The position numbers and the translations under genes were made by a program. Positions 1-8,084 of a DNA stretch of 36,130 nucleotides are shown piece after piece; position 1 is the first letter of the stretch; every line of letters starts with the position of its first letter. The notes under the pieces are model-generated. The model was given only the letters and a program-made list of their open reading frames with translations, did no database searches and was not told the DNA's origin. The stretch is from Cohnella sp. (GTDB lineage: Bacteria > Bacillota > Bacilli > Paenibacillales > Paenibacillaceae), in NCBI GenBank assembly GCA_028287445.1, contig JAQBPQ010000145.1, forward strand, positions 1 through 36,130, read 5' to 3'.

Positions 1-1
1 C

Positions 2-1033
2 ATGTGGCCGATGGAAGCGAAGTTTAGTGGTGATGACGTCTATTGGGGGACGGCACTCGCCGCCGCCGAAATGCTCAAAAGCGGAACCACGACGTTCCTC
101 GATATGTACGATCATATGAACCGGGTCGGGGAAGTTGTAGAGACGTCCGGCATGCGCGCCGTTCTGACACGCGGTGTCATCGGCTTGTGTCCGGAGGACG
201 TCCAAAAAGCGAAACTTCAAGACGCGATATCTTTCGCCCAGGAATGGCACGGCGCAGCCGATGGACGAATCACGGCGATGATGTCTCCTCACGCTCCCTA
301 TACCTGTCCGCCTGATTTTATTATCAAATTTGTAGAAGCCGCACACGATCTGGATTTGCCGATGCACACGCACATGTCGGAGACGAAGGCGGAAGTGGAG
401 CAGAACGTACGGGATTACGGTCTTCGTCCGGTCGAACATTTGGACCGGCTCGGCGTATTCAGCCGTCCGTCTCTGGTGGCGCATGCCGTTCATCTCACCG
501 ACGAAGAAATCGCCATTCTCGCGGATCGCGGTGTAGCGGTCTCCCATAATCCCGTGAGCAACCTGAAGCTCGCCAGCGGGGTGGCCCGGGTTCCGGAACT
601 TCTGGCGGCGGGCATTACCGTAGCTCTCGGTACCGACAGCGTGGCCAGCAACAATAATCTGGACTTGTTTCAAGAGGTCCGAATGGCCGCATTGCTGCAC
701 AAGGGTGTGACAGGGGATCCTACGGTCGTTCCTGCCGCAGAGGCCCTTCGGATGGGAACCGTGTATGGTGCCCGGGCGCTGGGTCTCGAAGGCAAAACCG
801 GTGTGCTGAAGCCGGGAATGAAGGCGGATTTCATCGCCGTGTCCACGGACAAGCCGCATTTCGTTCCGCGTACCGATTATGTGTCTCACTTGGTTTACGC
901 AGCTTCAGGAGCGGATGTGAAGCATGTATGGGCCGATGGCCGTCAATTGCTCAAAGACGGGACTCTTCTCACGCTTGATGAAGAGAAAATTCGTTACGAA
1001 GCGCAAGCTTGTTTCGAGAGGCTACGGGGATGA
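2..1033 (+). CDS. mtaD: 5'-methylthioadenosine/S-adenosylhomocysteine deaminase-type amidohydrolase (5' truncated)
   Basis: The reading frame is open at the left edge, so the first visible Met is probably internal. About 343 residues of an expected ~430 are present; the missing N-terminus would carry the first HxH metal ligands. Visible amidohydrolase motifs are HTHMSET (third metal His region), LVAHAVHL, SHNPVSNLKL and GTDSVASNNNLDL, which holds the catalytic Asp. The C-terminus has the usual composite beta-sandwich end (KPGMKADFIAV). The family deaminates MTA, SAH or adenosine to the inosine analogue in the cytosol. The substrate cannot be fixed from sequence; other cytosine/guanine deaminase-like members look similar. 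The stop overlaps the start of tseB (ATGA), so the two are probably co-translated. An MTA-acting enzyme fits the methionine-salvage genes about 7 kb away. Confidence 0.85.
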   Translation: MWPMEAKFSGDDVYWGTALAAAEMLKSGTTTFLDMYDHMNRVGEVVETSGMRAVLTRGVIGLCPEDVQKAKLQDAISFAQEWHGAADGRITAMMSPHAPYTCPPDFIIKFVEAAHDLDLPMHTHMSETKAEVEQNVRDYGLRPVEHLDRLGVFSRPSLVAHAVHLTDEEIAILADRGVAVSHNPVSNLKLASGVARVPELLAAGITVALGTDSVASNNNLDLFQEVRMAALLHKGVTGDPTVVPAAEALRMGTVYGARALGLEGKTGVLKPGMKADFIAVSTDKPHFVPRTDYVSHLVYAASGADVKHVWADGRQLLKDGTLLTLDEEKIRYEAQACFERLRG

Positions 1034-1560
1034 GCCTGAGCCGTGCCGAAAGCCGCAGCCGGCTTGCCTCGATGTCCATCGGCCGTTGGATCTTCGTGAT
1101 CGCCGGATTCTTGTTGTTTTTGGCGGTCTTGTTCATGATCTATATTCGTTCGGTCGATTCCGGTTATCGCGGGGAACAGAAACGGGCCATGGCCTTGGCG
1201 CAATCGCAAGCCGGGTTGACCCGAATCGACGGAGCTGTGCAGTATACCTGGGAAGAGACGGTATGGGTGGTCCGAGGGCGGGATCGGGACAAGCAAAGCT
1301 GGATCGTTTGGGAACGCAAGGACGGATTGGTCAAAGAAAAAGAAAGCGATAATTTTTCCGTGACCCAAATGCGCGACAGATTTGCAGCCGAGCATCCGAG
1401 CGCCAAATCGATCCGGATTCTGCCGGGCTGGTTCAACAACCAGCCGGTCTGGGAGATCCGGTACGACGATCGTGCGTCCTCCACCCGCCATCCGTCGATC
1501 TCATTCTACTCCTTTAAGGACGGAAGCCTGCTTAACACTTACGTGCTGCCCGGTTATTGA
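1030..1560 (+). CDS. tseB: Cell wall elongation regulator TseB-like (YpmB) membrane protein
   Basis: 176 residues. A short basic cytoplasmic head is followed by one transmembrane segment (about residues 19-40) and an extracytoplasmic domain of alternating strands and helices. Length, topology and sequence resemble B. subtilis YpmB/TseB, a single-pass protein with PepSY/cystatin-like folds that influences PBP2A and cell elongation (known for the family). I chose ATG 1030, which overlaps the preceding stop by 4 nt and has GAGAGG just upstream; an upstream TTG at 1009 lies in frame but has no better ribosome site. In B. subtilis ypmB sits with aspB-asnS-dnaD-nth. Here asnS and dnaD are 4.3 kb downstream, so the neighbourhood is conserved but interrupted. 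Confidence 0.8.
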   Translation: MSLSRAESRSRLASMSIGRWIFVIAGFLLFLAVLFMIYIRSVDSGYRGEQKRAMALAQSQAGLTRIDGAVQYTWEETVWVVRGRDRDKQSWIVWERKDGLVKEKESDNFSVTQMRDRFAAEHPSAKSIRILPGWFNNQPVWEIRYDDRASSTRHPSISFYSFKDGSLLNTYVLPGY

Positions 1561-1669
1561 ATTAATCCTCAGCTACATAATGATTCCTAGGAATAGCTAT
1601 ACGATTGATCTATACTGAAATATTTGCTTAAATGAGTGAACTCTCATCCACTTTGCGTTTGAAATGTCG

Positions 1670-1745
1670 TATAATGGTTTAGTAGAGTTGCGCAGCCGTA
1701 TATCATAAATATCGCCCCCGACGCCCACATGGGCGTTTTATTGTT
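1670..1745 (+). ncRNA. Possible small RNA or long 3' UTR, weak
   Basis: The 298-bp gap between tseB and the next gene holds a perfect -10-like TATAAT (1670-1675) followed about 50 nt later by a GC hairpin and T-run. Together they could give a transcript of about 60 nt. No good -35 sits 16-18 bp upstream, so the promoter assignment is weak. The stretch may simply be the 3' UTR of the mtaD-tseB transcript. Confidence 0.2.
1722..1739 (+). terminator. Intrinsic terminator-like hairpin after tseB
   Basis: CGCCC pairs with GGGCG around an ACAT loop and is followed by TTTTATTG. The stem is short but GC-only. A second weak hairpin (GTTGG/CCAAC, 1743-1760) followed by five T's lies just after it. Confidence 0.4.
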
Positions 1746-1789
1746 GGTACCCTTCCCAACTTTTTGCTAGCCATCGATCTATCAGATTT

Positions 1790-1798
1790 TGATATACT
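1790..1798 (+). promoter_or_regulatory. Extended -10 promoter for the 1859-3899 gene pair
   Basis: TGATATACT matches the extended -10 form TGn-TATAAT at 5 of 6 core bases. It lies about 60 bp upstream of the ATG at 1859. No clear -35 is visible, as expected for an extended -10. The gene itself has a very strong Shine-Dalgarno, AAAGGAGG at 1841-1848. Confidence 0.4.
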
Positions 1799-1858
1799 GG
1801 AGTCTGCGTAAATCGACAAACAAATCGTCAGATTTCATATAAAGGAGGACTTGACGGC

Positions 1859-2392
1859 ATGAAAATTCGAGTAATGCCTTTAACGCTCACCGCCGTTTTG
1901 TCCGCGGCGTTGTTGTTCGGAGGATGGACCGCTTTCCGTCATTTCACCGTGGAGAAGCCGTTGGACCGTGTGGCGGCTGCCGTTCCGGGCGTACAATCCG
2001 CCACAACCACAATGTCGACGAGCCAGGTGGTCGTGAACGTGAAGCTGGCTCCCGATGCCGATCTGTCCCAGGTTTATCGCCGGCTCAAACAAGATGGCGC
2101 AAATCAAATCGGCGGCAAAAAGCTGGAGTTAAACGTGGATTCTCAAACCTCTGCCAAATTGGACAAAGCATGGAGCTATTCCTTGTTCGACGTGGCGGAA
2201 GCGATGGAGACCCACCGTTACACCGGGATTCGCGATTCCCTGGACAAGTTGTCGCAGCATTTTACCGGCGTGACGGCTTCCACCGATATGGATGCCGACA
2301 ACGTGTATATCCGCCTGCAGGACGGCAAGTCGGCGAAATTCGTCGTCCTTCCGCGCCAGCCGGCAACGATGGGGGTGTGGCCGAATGCGTAA
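1859..2392 (+). CDS. Unrecognised membrane-anchored extracytoplasmic protein, partner of the FtsH-like protease
   Basis: 177 residues, family not recognised. Residues 1-27 are a short positive head plus a hydrophobic stretch, acting as an uncleaved anchor or signal peptide. The rest is soluble and charged and would lie outside the membrane. Residues about 35-75 contain a PGVQSATTTMSTSQVVVNV pattern with a following helix (LSQVYRRLKQDG), suggesting a small ferredoxin-like beta-alpha-beta fold; that is only a guess. The start is well supported by AAAGGAGG ten bases upstream. The 3' end overlaps the next gene by 8 nt, so the two proteins are probably made together and may act together at the membrane. 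Confidence 0.75.
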   Translation: MKIRVMPLTLTAVLSAALLFGGWTAFRHFTVEKPLDRVAAAVPGVQSATTTMSTSQVVVNVKLAPDADLSQVYRRLKQDGANQIGGKKLELNVDSQTSAKLDKAWSYSLFDVAEAMETHRYTGIRDSLDKLSQHFTGVTASTDMDADNVYIRLQDGKSAKFVVLPRQPATMGVWPNA

Positions 2393-3899
2393 CATCAAAA
2401 CGTACGGCAAAGAGATCGCAATCGGCTTCCTTTCCGTTCTTCTCATGTTTCTGATTTACATCGGGGTTCCTCCACTTCCGCTGGTCAGCTCCGCCCTGAT
2501 GATCGCCGCCGTGTTTTTTCTGGCCAAATCCAGAGGAGGCATCGCGGTCGGTTCGGTAGGCAAGAAGGCCGCCTCCCGTTCGCCGTCCTACCTGTCCTTC
2601 GAAGATATCGGGGGCCAGGATCATCCCAAGCGCGAATTGATGGAAGCATTGGAATTTATGGTGCGCCGTGATGAGATTAAAAAACTGGGCATTCGTCCAT
2701 TGAAAGGGATATTGCTCACAGGCCCCCCGGGAACCGGCAAAACGCTGCTGGCGAAGGCAGCCGCACATCACACCAATTCCACCTTCGTAGCTGCTTCCGG
2801 CAGTGAATTCGTCGAAATGTATGTGGGTGTCGGAGCCGGACGGATCCGAGATTTGTTCAAAGAAGCGCGCAACAAGGCGGCCAAACAGAAACGGAATTCC
2901 GCGATTGTCTTCATCGATGAGATCGACGGCATCGGCGGCAAACGTGACGGAGGCCAGCAGCGCGAATACGACCAGACGCTGAATCAGCTGCTCACCGAAA
3001 TGGACGGCGTCCACGGGGACGAATCGATTCGCATTTTGGTGATCGGCGCGACGAACCGCCGAGAGTTGCTCGACTCCGCATTACTTCGTCCCGGACGATT
3101 CGACCGCCAGATTCTGGTCGATCTTCCGGATAAGACGGGCCGTGAACACATCCTCAAGCTCCACGGACGCAACAAACCGATGGGGGAGGAAGTATCTCTC
3201 GCTAAAGTTGCGGAAGAGACGTTCGGCTTCTCCGGCGCACAACTGGAAAGTGTCATGAACGAAGCTGCGATTTATGCGATGCGTGACACAAGTGATTGGG
3301 TAACGCAGACCCACCTTACTCAAGCGATCGACAAAGTCATGATGGGTGAACGAATGGACCGCGAAACGACCTGTGAAGAACGGGAGCGCGTCGCGAATCA
3401 CGAGTTGGGCCATGCCATCATGGCGGAACATGTTCGTCCCGGAAGCGTCGCGCAGGTATCGCTGACGCCGCGGGGACAAGCACTCGGTTATGTGCGGCAC
3501 CATCCGCGGCAGGACAGCTATCTCTATACCAAAGAGACGCTCGAAGATCAGATCATGATCGCGCTGGGCGGCTGCGTGGCCGAGGAACTCATTTACGGCG
3601 GCCGCAGTACCGGTTCGCGAGGCGACTTCGAACAGGCCACGAACATCGTACGGACGATGATCGAGTCGGGCATGTCTACATTGGGCATCATTCATCCTCA
3701 AGCACTGACGAAGGAAGACTGGTCCAGGGAAAACACGAATATACTGAACGAACTGATCGATCGGACGCGGGAAGTTCTCGGCGCGAATAAAGATAAATTT
3801 GAGCAGCTGCTCGGCATTCTCGTAAAGGAAGAAACGCTGTCCGGCGATCGGCTGCGTGCTTCTCTGACACGGCGGACGACGCAATCGGAAGCTTCTTAA
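2385..3899 (+). CDS. Compact FtsH-like membrane AAA+ zinc metalloprotease
   Basis: 504 residues against 600-650 for typical FtsH. Two hydrophobic helices (about 11-28 and 32-47) are separated by only a few residues, so the usual ~70-residue extracytoplasmic domain is missing. The AAA module has Walker A GPPGTGKT (113-120), pore motif FVEMYVG (142-148), Walker B IVFIDEID (174-181) and the second region of homology with GATNRR and RPGRFDR (221-241). The peptidase has HELGH (339-343) and a conserved downstream Asp (414) as probable third zinc ligand, so it should be catalytically active. The role would be ATP-driven degradation of membrane or cytosolic substrates. ATG 2385 lies inside the end of the preceding gene. 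Whether it is the only FtsH of this organism cannot be seen here, so I give no gene symbol. Confidence 0.85.
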   Translation: MRNIKTYGKEIAIGFLSVLLMFLIYIGVPPLPLVSSALMIAAVFFLAKSRGGIAVGSVGKKAASRSPSYLSFEDIGGQDHPKRELMEALEFMVRRDEIKKLGIRPLKGILLTGPPGTGKTLLAKAAAHHTNSTFVAASGSEFVEMYVGVGAGRIRDLFKEARNKAAKQKRNSAIVFIDEIDGIGGKRDGGQQREYDQTLNQLLTEMDGVHGDESIRILVIGATNRRELLDSALLRPGRFDRQILVDLPDKTGREHILKLHGRNKPMGEEVSLAKVAEETFGFSGAQLESVMNEAAIYAMRDTSDWVTQTHLTQAIDKVMMGERMDRETTCEERERVANHELGHAIMAEHVRPGSVAQVSLTPRGQALGYVRHHPRQDSYLYTKETLEDQIMIALGGCVAEELIYGGRSTGSRGDFEQATNIVRTMIESGMSTLGIIHPQALTKEDWSRENTNILNELIDRTREVLGANKDKFEQLLGILVKEETLSGDRLRASLTRRTTQSEAS

Positions 3900-3906
3900 A
3901 CAACAG

Positions 3907-3949
3907 GAGGTTGTCTCATCTAACAATGAGGCGGCCTCTTTTTGTTTTC
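3907..3949 (+). terminator. Intrinsic terminator of the FtsH-like gene
   Basis: A 13-bp stem including some G-U pairs (3907-3919 with 3926-3938), a 6-nt loop CTAACA, then TTTTTGTTTT. It separates the protease unit from the sigma-factor unit. Confidence 0.8.
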
Positions 3950-4009
3950 AAGGAAATCATCGTTAAAATATGATAGCATGGAAAAGTATTGTTTCCGGGT
4001 TATAGGGAT

Positions 4010-4037
4010 TGAACCGAACCCCGATTCGGATCGTCTA
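4010..4037 (+). promoter_or_regulatory. ECF-type promoter ahead of the sigma factor gene
   Basis: TGAACC (4010-4015), a 16-bp spacer and CGTCTA (4032-4037) match the -35 AAC core and -10 CGTC core used by Bacillus ECF sigma factors. Transcription would begin about 17 nt before the TTG start, at the edge of the Shine-Dalgarno AGAGGTG (4044-4050). This suggests the sigma factor drives its own gene. Confidence 0.55.
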
Positions 4038-4057
4038 ATGAATAGAGGTGCAGCCTT

Positions 4058-4618
4058 TTGAACTCCGAGACCAACATGGACTACCTGAAATATATGGTCG
4101 AATCCGACGATCCGAAAGCGCTGCTCGGGGAATTGATGACCGCGTATGGCAAAGAGGTATGGAATTACGCTTACAGCATTACACGCAAATGGGATTTGGC
4201 CGACGACATTACGCAGGAAGTTTTCATAAAAGTGTACCGCAACATGCATGCTTTTCGCCGGGACGCCTCCGTCAAAACCTGGCTTCTGACCATCACACGG
4301 AATACCGCAATCGATTTTCAGCGCTCCGCTTTTTTTCGCAAGGTGACGTTGTCCGATTGGTTGGAAGAGCGGGGAGAACGGCGATCCGTCGAATCCGAGG
4401 CGATGGAGAAATGGGCCGTTAACGAAATATGGGCAATGGTATTGAAACTGCCCGCCAAATATCGCGAAGTGATGATTCTATTCGCTCACTATCAACTTTC
4501 CATGAAAGAAATGGCCGATGTGCTCGGTGTGACGGAAGGGACCGTGAAATCACGGATGTTTCATGCCCGTCAAAAACTATCGAAGATGAAGGGAGAGAGC
4601 GTGGATGGAGCCGAATGA
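4058..4618 (+). CDS. ECF-type RNA polymerase sigma factor
   Basis: 186 residues, the usual ECF size. Region 2 is seen at about residues 20-90 with the core-binding helix DLADDITQEVFIKVYRN and the -10-reading segment (VKTWLLTITRNTAID). Region 4 is a helix-turn-helix at about 130-178 (LPAKYREV, MKEMADVLGVTEGTVKSR). The sequence resembles SigW/SigX-like sigma factors, but the subgroup is not assignable by eye. I chose TTG 4058 because AGAGGTG lies 7 nt upstream; ATG 4076 is a possible alternative without such a site. The 3' end overlaps the next gene by 14 nt, the standard arrangement for a sigma factor and its anti-sigma factor. Confidence 0.9.
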   Translation: MNSETNMDYLKYMVESDDPKALLGELMTAYGKEVWNYAYSITRKWDLADDITQEVFIKVYRNMHAFRRDASVKTWLLTITRNTAIDFQRSAFFRKVTLSDWLEERGERRSVESEAMEKWAVNEIWAMVLKLPAKYREVMILFAHYQLSMKEMADVLGVTEGTVKSRMFHARQKLSKMKGESVDGAE

Positions 4619-5750
4619 CGAACAATTAAAAGAACAACTGGCGCCCGAACCGCTCTCTCGCAATGGCTTCGACGCCAGACTCCGTCAACGGATTGAGAAG
4701 CGAATCGAAGAGGAGAGCCGCCGCCGCCCGTGGAAAACAATCTGGCGTTTGCCCGCAGCCGCATTTGCATGTATGGCGGTTGTCATGCTGGGCATCTGGT
4801 TTTTTTCCGGAAAATGGGGAGGCGGACAGCCGGCAGACACCAATGCCGAATCGGTTTCCACACCTCTTGCCTCGATGGAGATTATGGCTTCCGACGCGCC
4901 TCTTAAGAAGTACGGTTTACTCATCGGCTTACGGAATGACGGCACTCAAAATCAAATCCGAACCGACAGCACTTACCGGACCATTCTGGTGGCACCGGAA
5001 GCCGGTCAATTGCAGAAGGTAGCGGATAACCCCGGGCTTTATTTGCCCTACAAACAGGATTTTTGGCATATCGCCACGATATCCACTTCCGACGGCAGAC
5101 AAGGACTGCAGGCCATCCAGGTGACGAACCGGAAGGGCAGCAAACCCGACGTTGCCGTGATTGTTCCTCCAAATTTGCTTTCGGAGCGGGTGGAGTTTGC
5201 AGGCAATCAATATTTGTCTTTGGACTCTACCCTACGCGACGGAGCCGGAAAGTTGTCTCAGAATTGGCGGGTCAAACGGATTGATCAAATCAACACCAAA
5301 TCGGTTAATCCGGCGAAGGAACCCCACGTTCTACTGAAGGAAGTGATTCCGAATCTGGATCCTTCTGCAGCCGCTGCGGATCAGTGGAGTATTGGCCGAA
5401 ACCCAGGCCAATGGGTGCCGGTGCTGCATGAAGCCGATTCCGGTGACGGACAGCAGCCTCTCAAGTACATCCTGCCTGCTCAAGTGGTGAATCAAGATAA
5501 GCTCTCTTTGAGCTGGAAGCAAATTCAACAATTCGAACCGTTGGCACAAGACGCATTTACATACGGCAACCTTCTGGGCGTCGTGGCGGGAAACGTCATT
5601 CGGGTGATGGATATCCGGGAGGGTACGACCGTCCGCCAAGTTTTAAACTTTCCGATGGCTCAAGGAGAAAAAGTGATTATGATTCAGTGGGCGGAAGGCC
5701 ATTACGTGGATCGCTGGATTGAGGATATGCGTTCCTTATCGCGTAAATAA
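4605..5750 (+). CDS. Probable membrane anti-sigma factor / sensor for the adjacent ECF sigma
   Basis: 381 residues. A charged cytoplasmic head of about 47 residues is followed by one transmembrane helix (about 49-67) and a large extracytoplasmic part of about 310 residues with no family that I recognise. The HxxxCxxC zinc signature of classic ZAS anti-sigma domains is absent. The anti-sigma role is inferred from the 14-nt overlap with the sigma gene and from the topology: short inner head, single membrane pass, large outer domain. ATG 4605 follows GGGAGAGAGC. No protease-cleavage motif could be recognised, and the signal sensed is unknown. Confidence 0.65.
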   Translation: MEPNDEQLKEQLAPEPLSRNGFDARLRQRIEKRIEEESRRRPWKTIWRLPAAAFACMAVVMLGIWFFSGKWGGGQPADTNAESVSTPLASMEIMASDAPLKKYGLLIGLRNDGTQNQIRTDSTYRTILVAPEAGQLQKVADNPGLYLPYKQDFWHIATISTSDGRQGLQAIQVTNRKGSKPDVAVIVPPNLLSERVEFAGNQYLSLDSTLRDGAGKLSQNWRVKRIDQINTKSVNPAKEPHVLLKEVIPNLDPSAAAADQWSIGRNPGQWVPVLHEADSGDGQQPLKYILPAQVVNQDKLSLSWKQIQQFEPLAQDAFTYGNLLGVVAGNVIRVMDIREGTTVRQVLNFPMAQGEKVIMIQWAEGHYVDRWIEDMRSLSRK

Positions 5751-5869
5751 TTCGGCTTATATGATATGATAAGAATTTAACCGGGTGATTTGGTGATCGA
5801 GACGATCAGTGAAGCTTTGTGAGCCGAACGGAATCTTTCCGAATCGGTGTAAGGAAGGGGACCATCCAA

Positions 5870-7171
5870 ATGGAAATGAAGGACAAAATCGATATTGCCG
5901 GAGTCGGCCGTCATATCGGAGAAAGCGTGACGTTCGGGTGCTGGCTGACGCGCAGACGTTCGAGCGGGAAGATCCAATTTTTGCAGCTGCGTGACGGCAC
6001 CGGCTTTATCCAAGGTGTGCTCGTCAAAGAAGAAGTTTCGGAACAAGTGTGGGAAGAAGCGAGCCGTTTGACCCAAGAGAGCTCGCTATACGTCACAGGC
6101 GTCGTTCGAGAAGATCCGCGGAGCCCGTCCGGCTTTGAGTTGTCCGTCACCGGCGTGGAAATCATCCAGATCTCGCACGATTACCCGATCACTCCAAAAG
6201 AACACGGTGTGGATTTTCTGATGGACAACCGCCATCTATGGCTGCGTGCGCCGCGACAAAGGGCCATTCTCCGGATCCGGGCGCAAATCATCTCGGCGAT
6301 CCAAGGGTTTTTCGACCAGCGGGGATTCACCCTCGTGGACCCGCCGATCTTGACGCCTTCTTCTGCGGAAGGAACGACGGAATTGTTTCACATCAAATAC
6401 TTCGACGAGGACGCTTATCTCACACAAAGCGGCCAACTTTATATGGAAGCCGCGGCGATGGCTCTGGGTAAAGTGTATTCGTTCGGGCCTACGTTCCGGG
6501 CGGAGAAGTCGAAGACGCGCCGTCATCTGATCGAATTCTGGATGATCGAGCCGGAAATGGCCTTTGTTGATCATGAAGAGAGCTTGCGCGTGCAGGAACA
6601 GTTCGTATCGCATGTTGTCAGCTGCGTGTTGGAGAGCTGCAAGCCGGAGCTCGAAACGCTCGGACGGGACGTTGCTGCACTTGAACGCGTCAAGCCGCCA
6701 TTCCCGCGGATTACTTACGACGAAGCCATCGTCATGCTGAAGGAACTGGGCATGGAACTGCCTTGGGGCGAGGACTTCGGTGCCCCGCATGAAACGGCGC
6801 TGGCCGAGAAATTCGACCGGCCGATGTTCATCACCCACTATCCGAGCGCGATTAAGGCTTTTTACATGAAACCCGATCCGAATCGCCCGGATGTGGTGCT
6901 CTGTGCGGACATGATCGCACCGGAAGGGTACGGGGAAATTGTCGGCGGATCGCAGCGTATCGACGATCCTGCGCTGCTCGAGGAGCGGTTCAAGGAACAC
7001 GAGCTGTCCCAAGAAGCCTATCAATGGTACTTGGATTTGCGCCGTTACGGCACCGTCCCGCACTCTGGTTTCGGACTCGGACTCGAACGTACCGTCGCTT
7101 GGATTTGCGGGCTTGATCATGTCCGGGAAACGATCGCGTTCCCCCGAATGCTCTATCGGCTATATCCGTAA
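5870..7171 (+). CDS. asnS: Asparaginyl-tRNA synthetase
   Basis: 433 residues, full length for AsnRS. An N-terminal OB-fold anticodon-binding domain (about 18-110) is followed by a class II catalytic core: motif 1 around [14 protein letters not shown], motif 2 in [23 protein letters not shown], and motif 3 [15 protein letters not shown] near the C-terminus. The AsnRS-type (rather than AspRS) reading rests on overall length and the short core; AspRS of bacteria carries an extra ~100-residue insertion that is absent here. The start ATG 5870 follows AAGGAAGGGG at usual spacing. No T-box was found in the 119-bp gap upstream, only A/T-rich TATGAT repeats (5760-5770) that could form a weak promoter. 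dnaD follows 18 nt downstream, as in B. subtilis. Confidence 0.95.
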   Translation: MEMKDKIDIAGVGRHIGESVTFGCWLTRRRSSGKIQFLQLRDGTGFIQGVLVKEEVSEQVWEEASRLTQESSLYVTGVVREDPRSPSGFELSVTGVEIIQISHDYPITPKEHGVDFLMDNRHLWLRAPRQRAILRIRAQIISAIQGFFDQRGFTLVDPPILTPSSAEGTTELFHIKYFDEDAYLTQSGQLYMEAAAMALGKVYSFGPTFRAEKSKTRRHLIEFWMIEPEMAFVDHEESLRVQEQFVSHVVSCVLESCKPELETLGRDVAALERVKPPFPRITYDEAIVMLKELGMELPWGEDFGAPHETALAEKFDRPMFITHYPSAIKAFYMKPDPNRPDVVLCADMIAPEGYGEIVGGSQRIDDPALLEERFKEHELSQEAYQWYLDLRRYGTVPHSGFGLGLERTVAWICGLDHVRETIAFPRMLYRLYP

Positions 7172-7189
7172 ATAAGGGGGAAAGAACGT

Positions 7190-7918
7190 ATGGAAGGTAG
7201 AGGGGGCATTGCGCGCGGATTGGCCGAAGCTTATTTGGATGGCGCGGCGAGCGTGCCATACGCTCTGCTGCGTACCTATCGCGCGCTGAAGCTAAGCGAT
7301 ACGGAAGTGATGCTCCTTATTCAACTGTTGGCTTTCCGGCAGCTGGAGCAAAACGAGTTTCCGACCATGGAACAGCTGCAGGAGCGGCTTGGTTCTTCAC
7401 CCAGCGTTGTCGGACAAGCGATGCAAAAGCTGATGAAACAAGGGCTTGTCGGCATCGACGAAATATTCGACCCGGTGACCGGCATTCAGTCCGATCGTTA
7501 TAACTTGTCCGGTCTGTTCCAGAAAATCGGCGCGCTGCTCGCCGCCGGAGAACTCCCCATGCGAACCGGCGGCGGAGAAGCTTCGACCGGTACGGGAGAT
7601 CTGTCAGACCCTCAGTATCCCCCGAGACTGCCCGCCACCAAAACATCGGTATTCGGCGGTGCGACCAATTTATTCGGCGTTTTCGAACAGGAATTCGGCC
7701 GGCCCTTGTCACCGATGGAAGTGGAGACGATTAACGGCTGGCTCGATAAAGACAAGTACGACGAGGATTTGGTGTTGTTCGCGCTGAAAGAATCCGTCTT
7801 TGCCGGCAAGCTGCATTTTCGCTACATCGACCGCATTCTGCTCGAATGGAGCCGAAACCGGGTATCGAGCGTAGAGGAAGCCCGCGTCCATACGCAAAAA
7901 TTCCGAACGGGCCGTTAA
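7190..7918 (+). CDS. dnaD: Replication initiation / primosome protein DnaD
   Basis: 242 residues. The N-terminal winged-helix DDBH1 domain (about 20-110) is joined by a Gly/Thr/Ser-rich linker (about 122-150) to the DDBH2 domain (about 160-232), which ends in the characteristic YxxxILxxW motif (YIDRILLEW). DnaD binds DNA and DnaA and helps load helicase with DnaB and DnaI. ATG 7190 is preceded by AAGGGGG. It is the last gene of the asnS-dnaD unit and is followed by a strong terminator. Confidence 0.93.
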   Translation: MEGRGGIARGLAEAYLDGAASVPYALLRTYRALKLSDTEVMLLIQLLAFRQLEQNEFPTMEQLQERLGSSPSVVGQAMQKLMKQGLVGIDEIFDPVTGIQSDRYNLSGLFQKIGALLAAGELPMRTGGGEASTGTGDLSDPQYPPRLPATKTSVFGGATNLFGVFEQEFGRPLSPMEVETINGWLDKDKYDEDLVLFALKESVFAGKLHFRYIDRILLEWSRNRVSSVEEARVHTQKFRTGR

Positions 7919-7927
7919 GACCGACCG

Positions 7928-7965
7928 ACAAAGACCCGCCTTCGCAAACAAAGGCGGGTCTTTGT
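7928..7965 (+). terminator. Symmetric terminator between dnaD and mtnB
   Basis: A perfect 15-bp inverted repeat (7928-7942 with 7951-7965) around an 8-nt loop. Its outer arms read ACAAAG/CTTTGT, so each strand has a short T-rich end. It could serve dnaD on + and the mtnB operon on -. Confidence 0.8.
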
Positions 7966-8028
7966 CATGGCCGGATGAAAGCAAACCGCGTACAAAAGAA
8001 CAATTGTGCGGGAATAAAGGCATTGTAA

Positions 8029-8056
8029 CCCCTACCGCCGGAGGTAGGGGATTTTT
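8029..8056 (+). terminator. Second terminator hairpin on the + strand
   Basis: CCCCTACC pairs with GGTAGGGG around GCCGGA, followed by ATTTTTTG. The T-run is on the + strand only. It lies 64 bp after the first terminator and just beyond the stop of the converging mtnB gene, giving a tandem arrangement that would block dnaD read-through into mtnB. Confidence 0.65.
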
Positions 8057-8084
8057 TGTATGAAAAGGAGAGCGGATGGGTGGA

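Noticed and set aside
5751-5869. Possible T-box upstream of asnS
   Set aside because: No TGGNACCGCG element, terminator or AGAGAG element in the 119-bp gap; only a small GATCG/CGATC hairpin and TATGAT repeats.
6236-7120. Long minus-strand open frame of 294 codons opposite asnS
   Set aside because: It lies wholly antisense to a clear asnS gene, has no ribosome site and a composition typical of a shadow frame in moderately GC-rich coding DNA.
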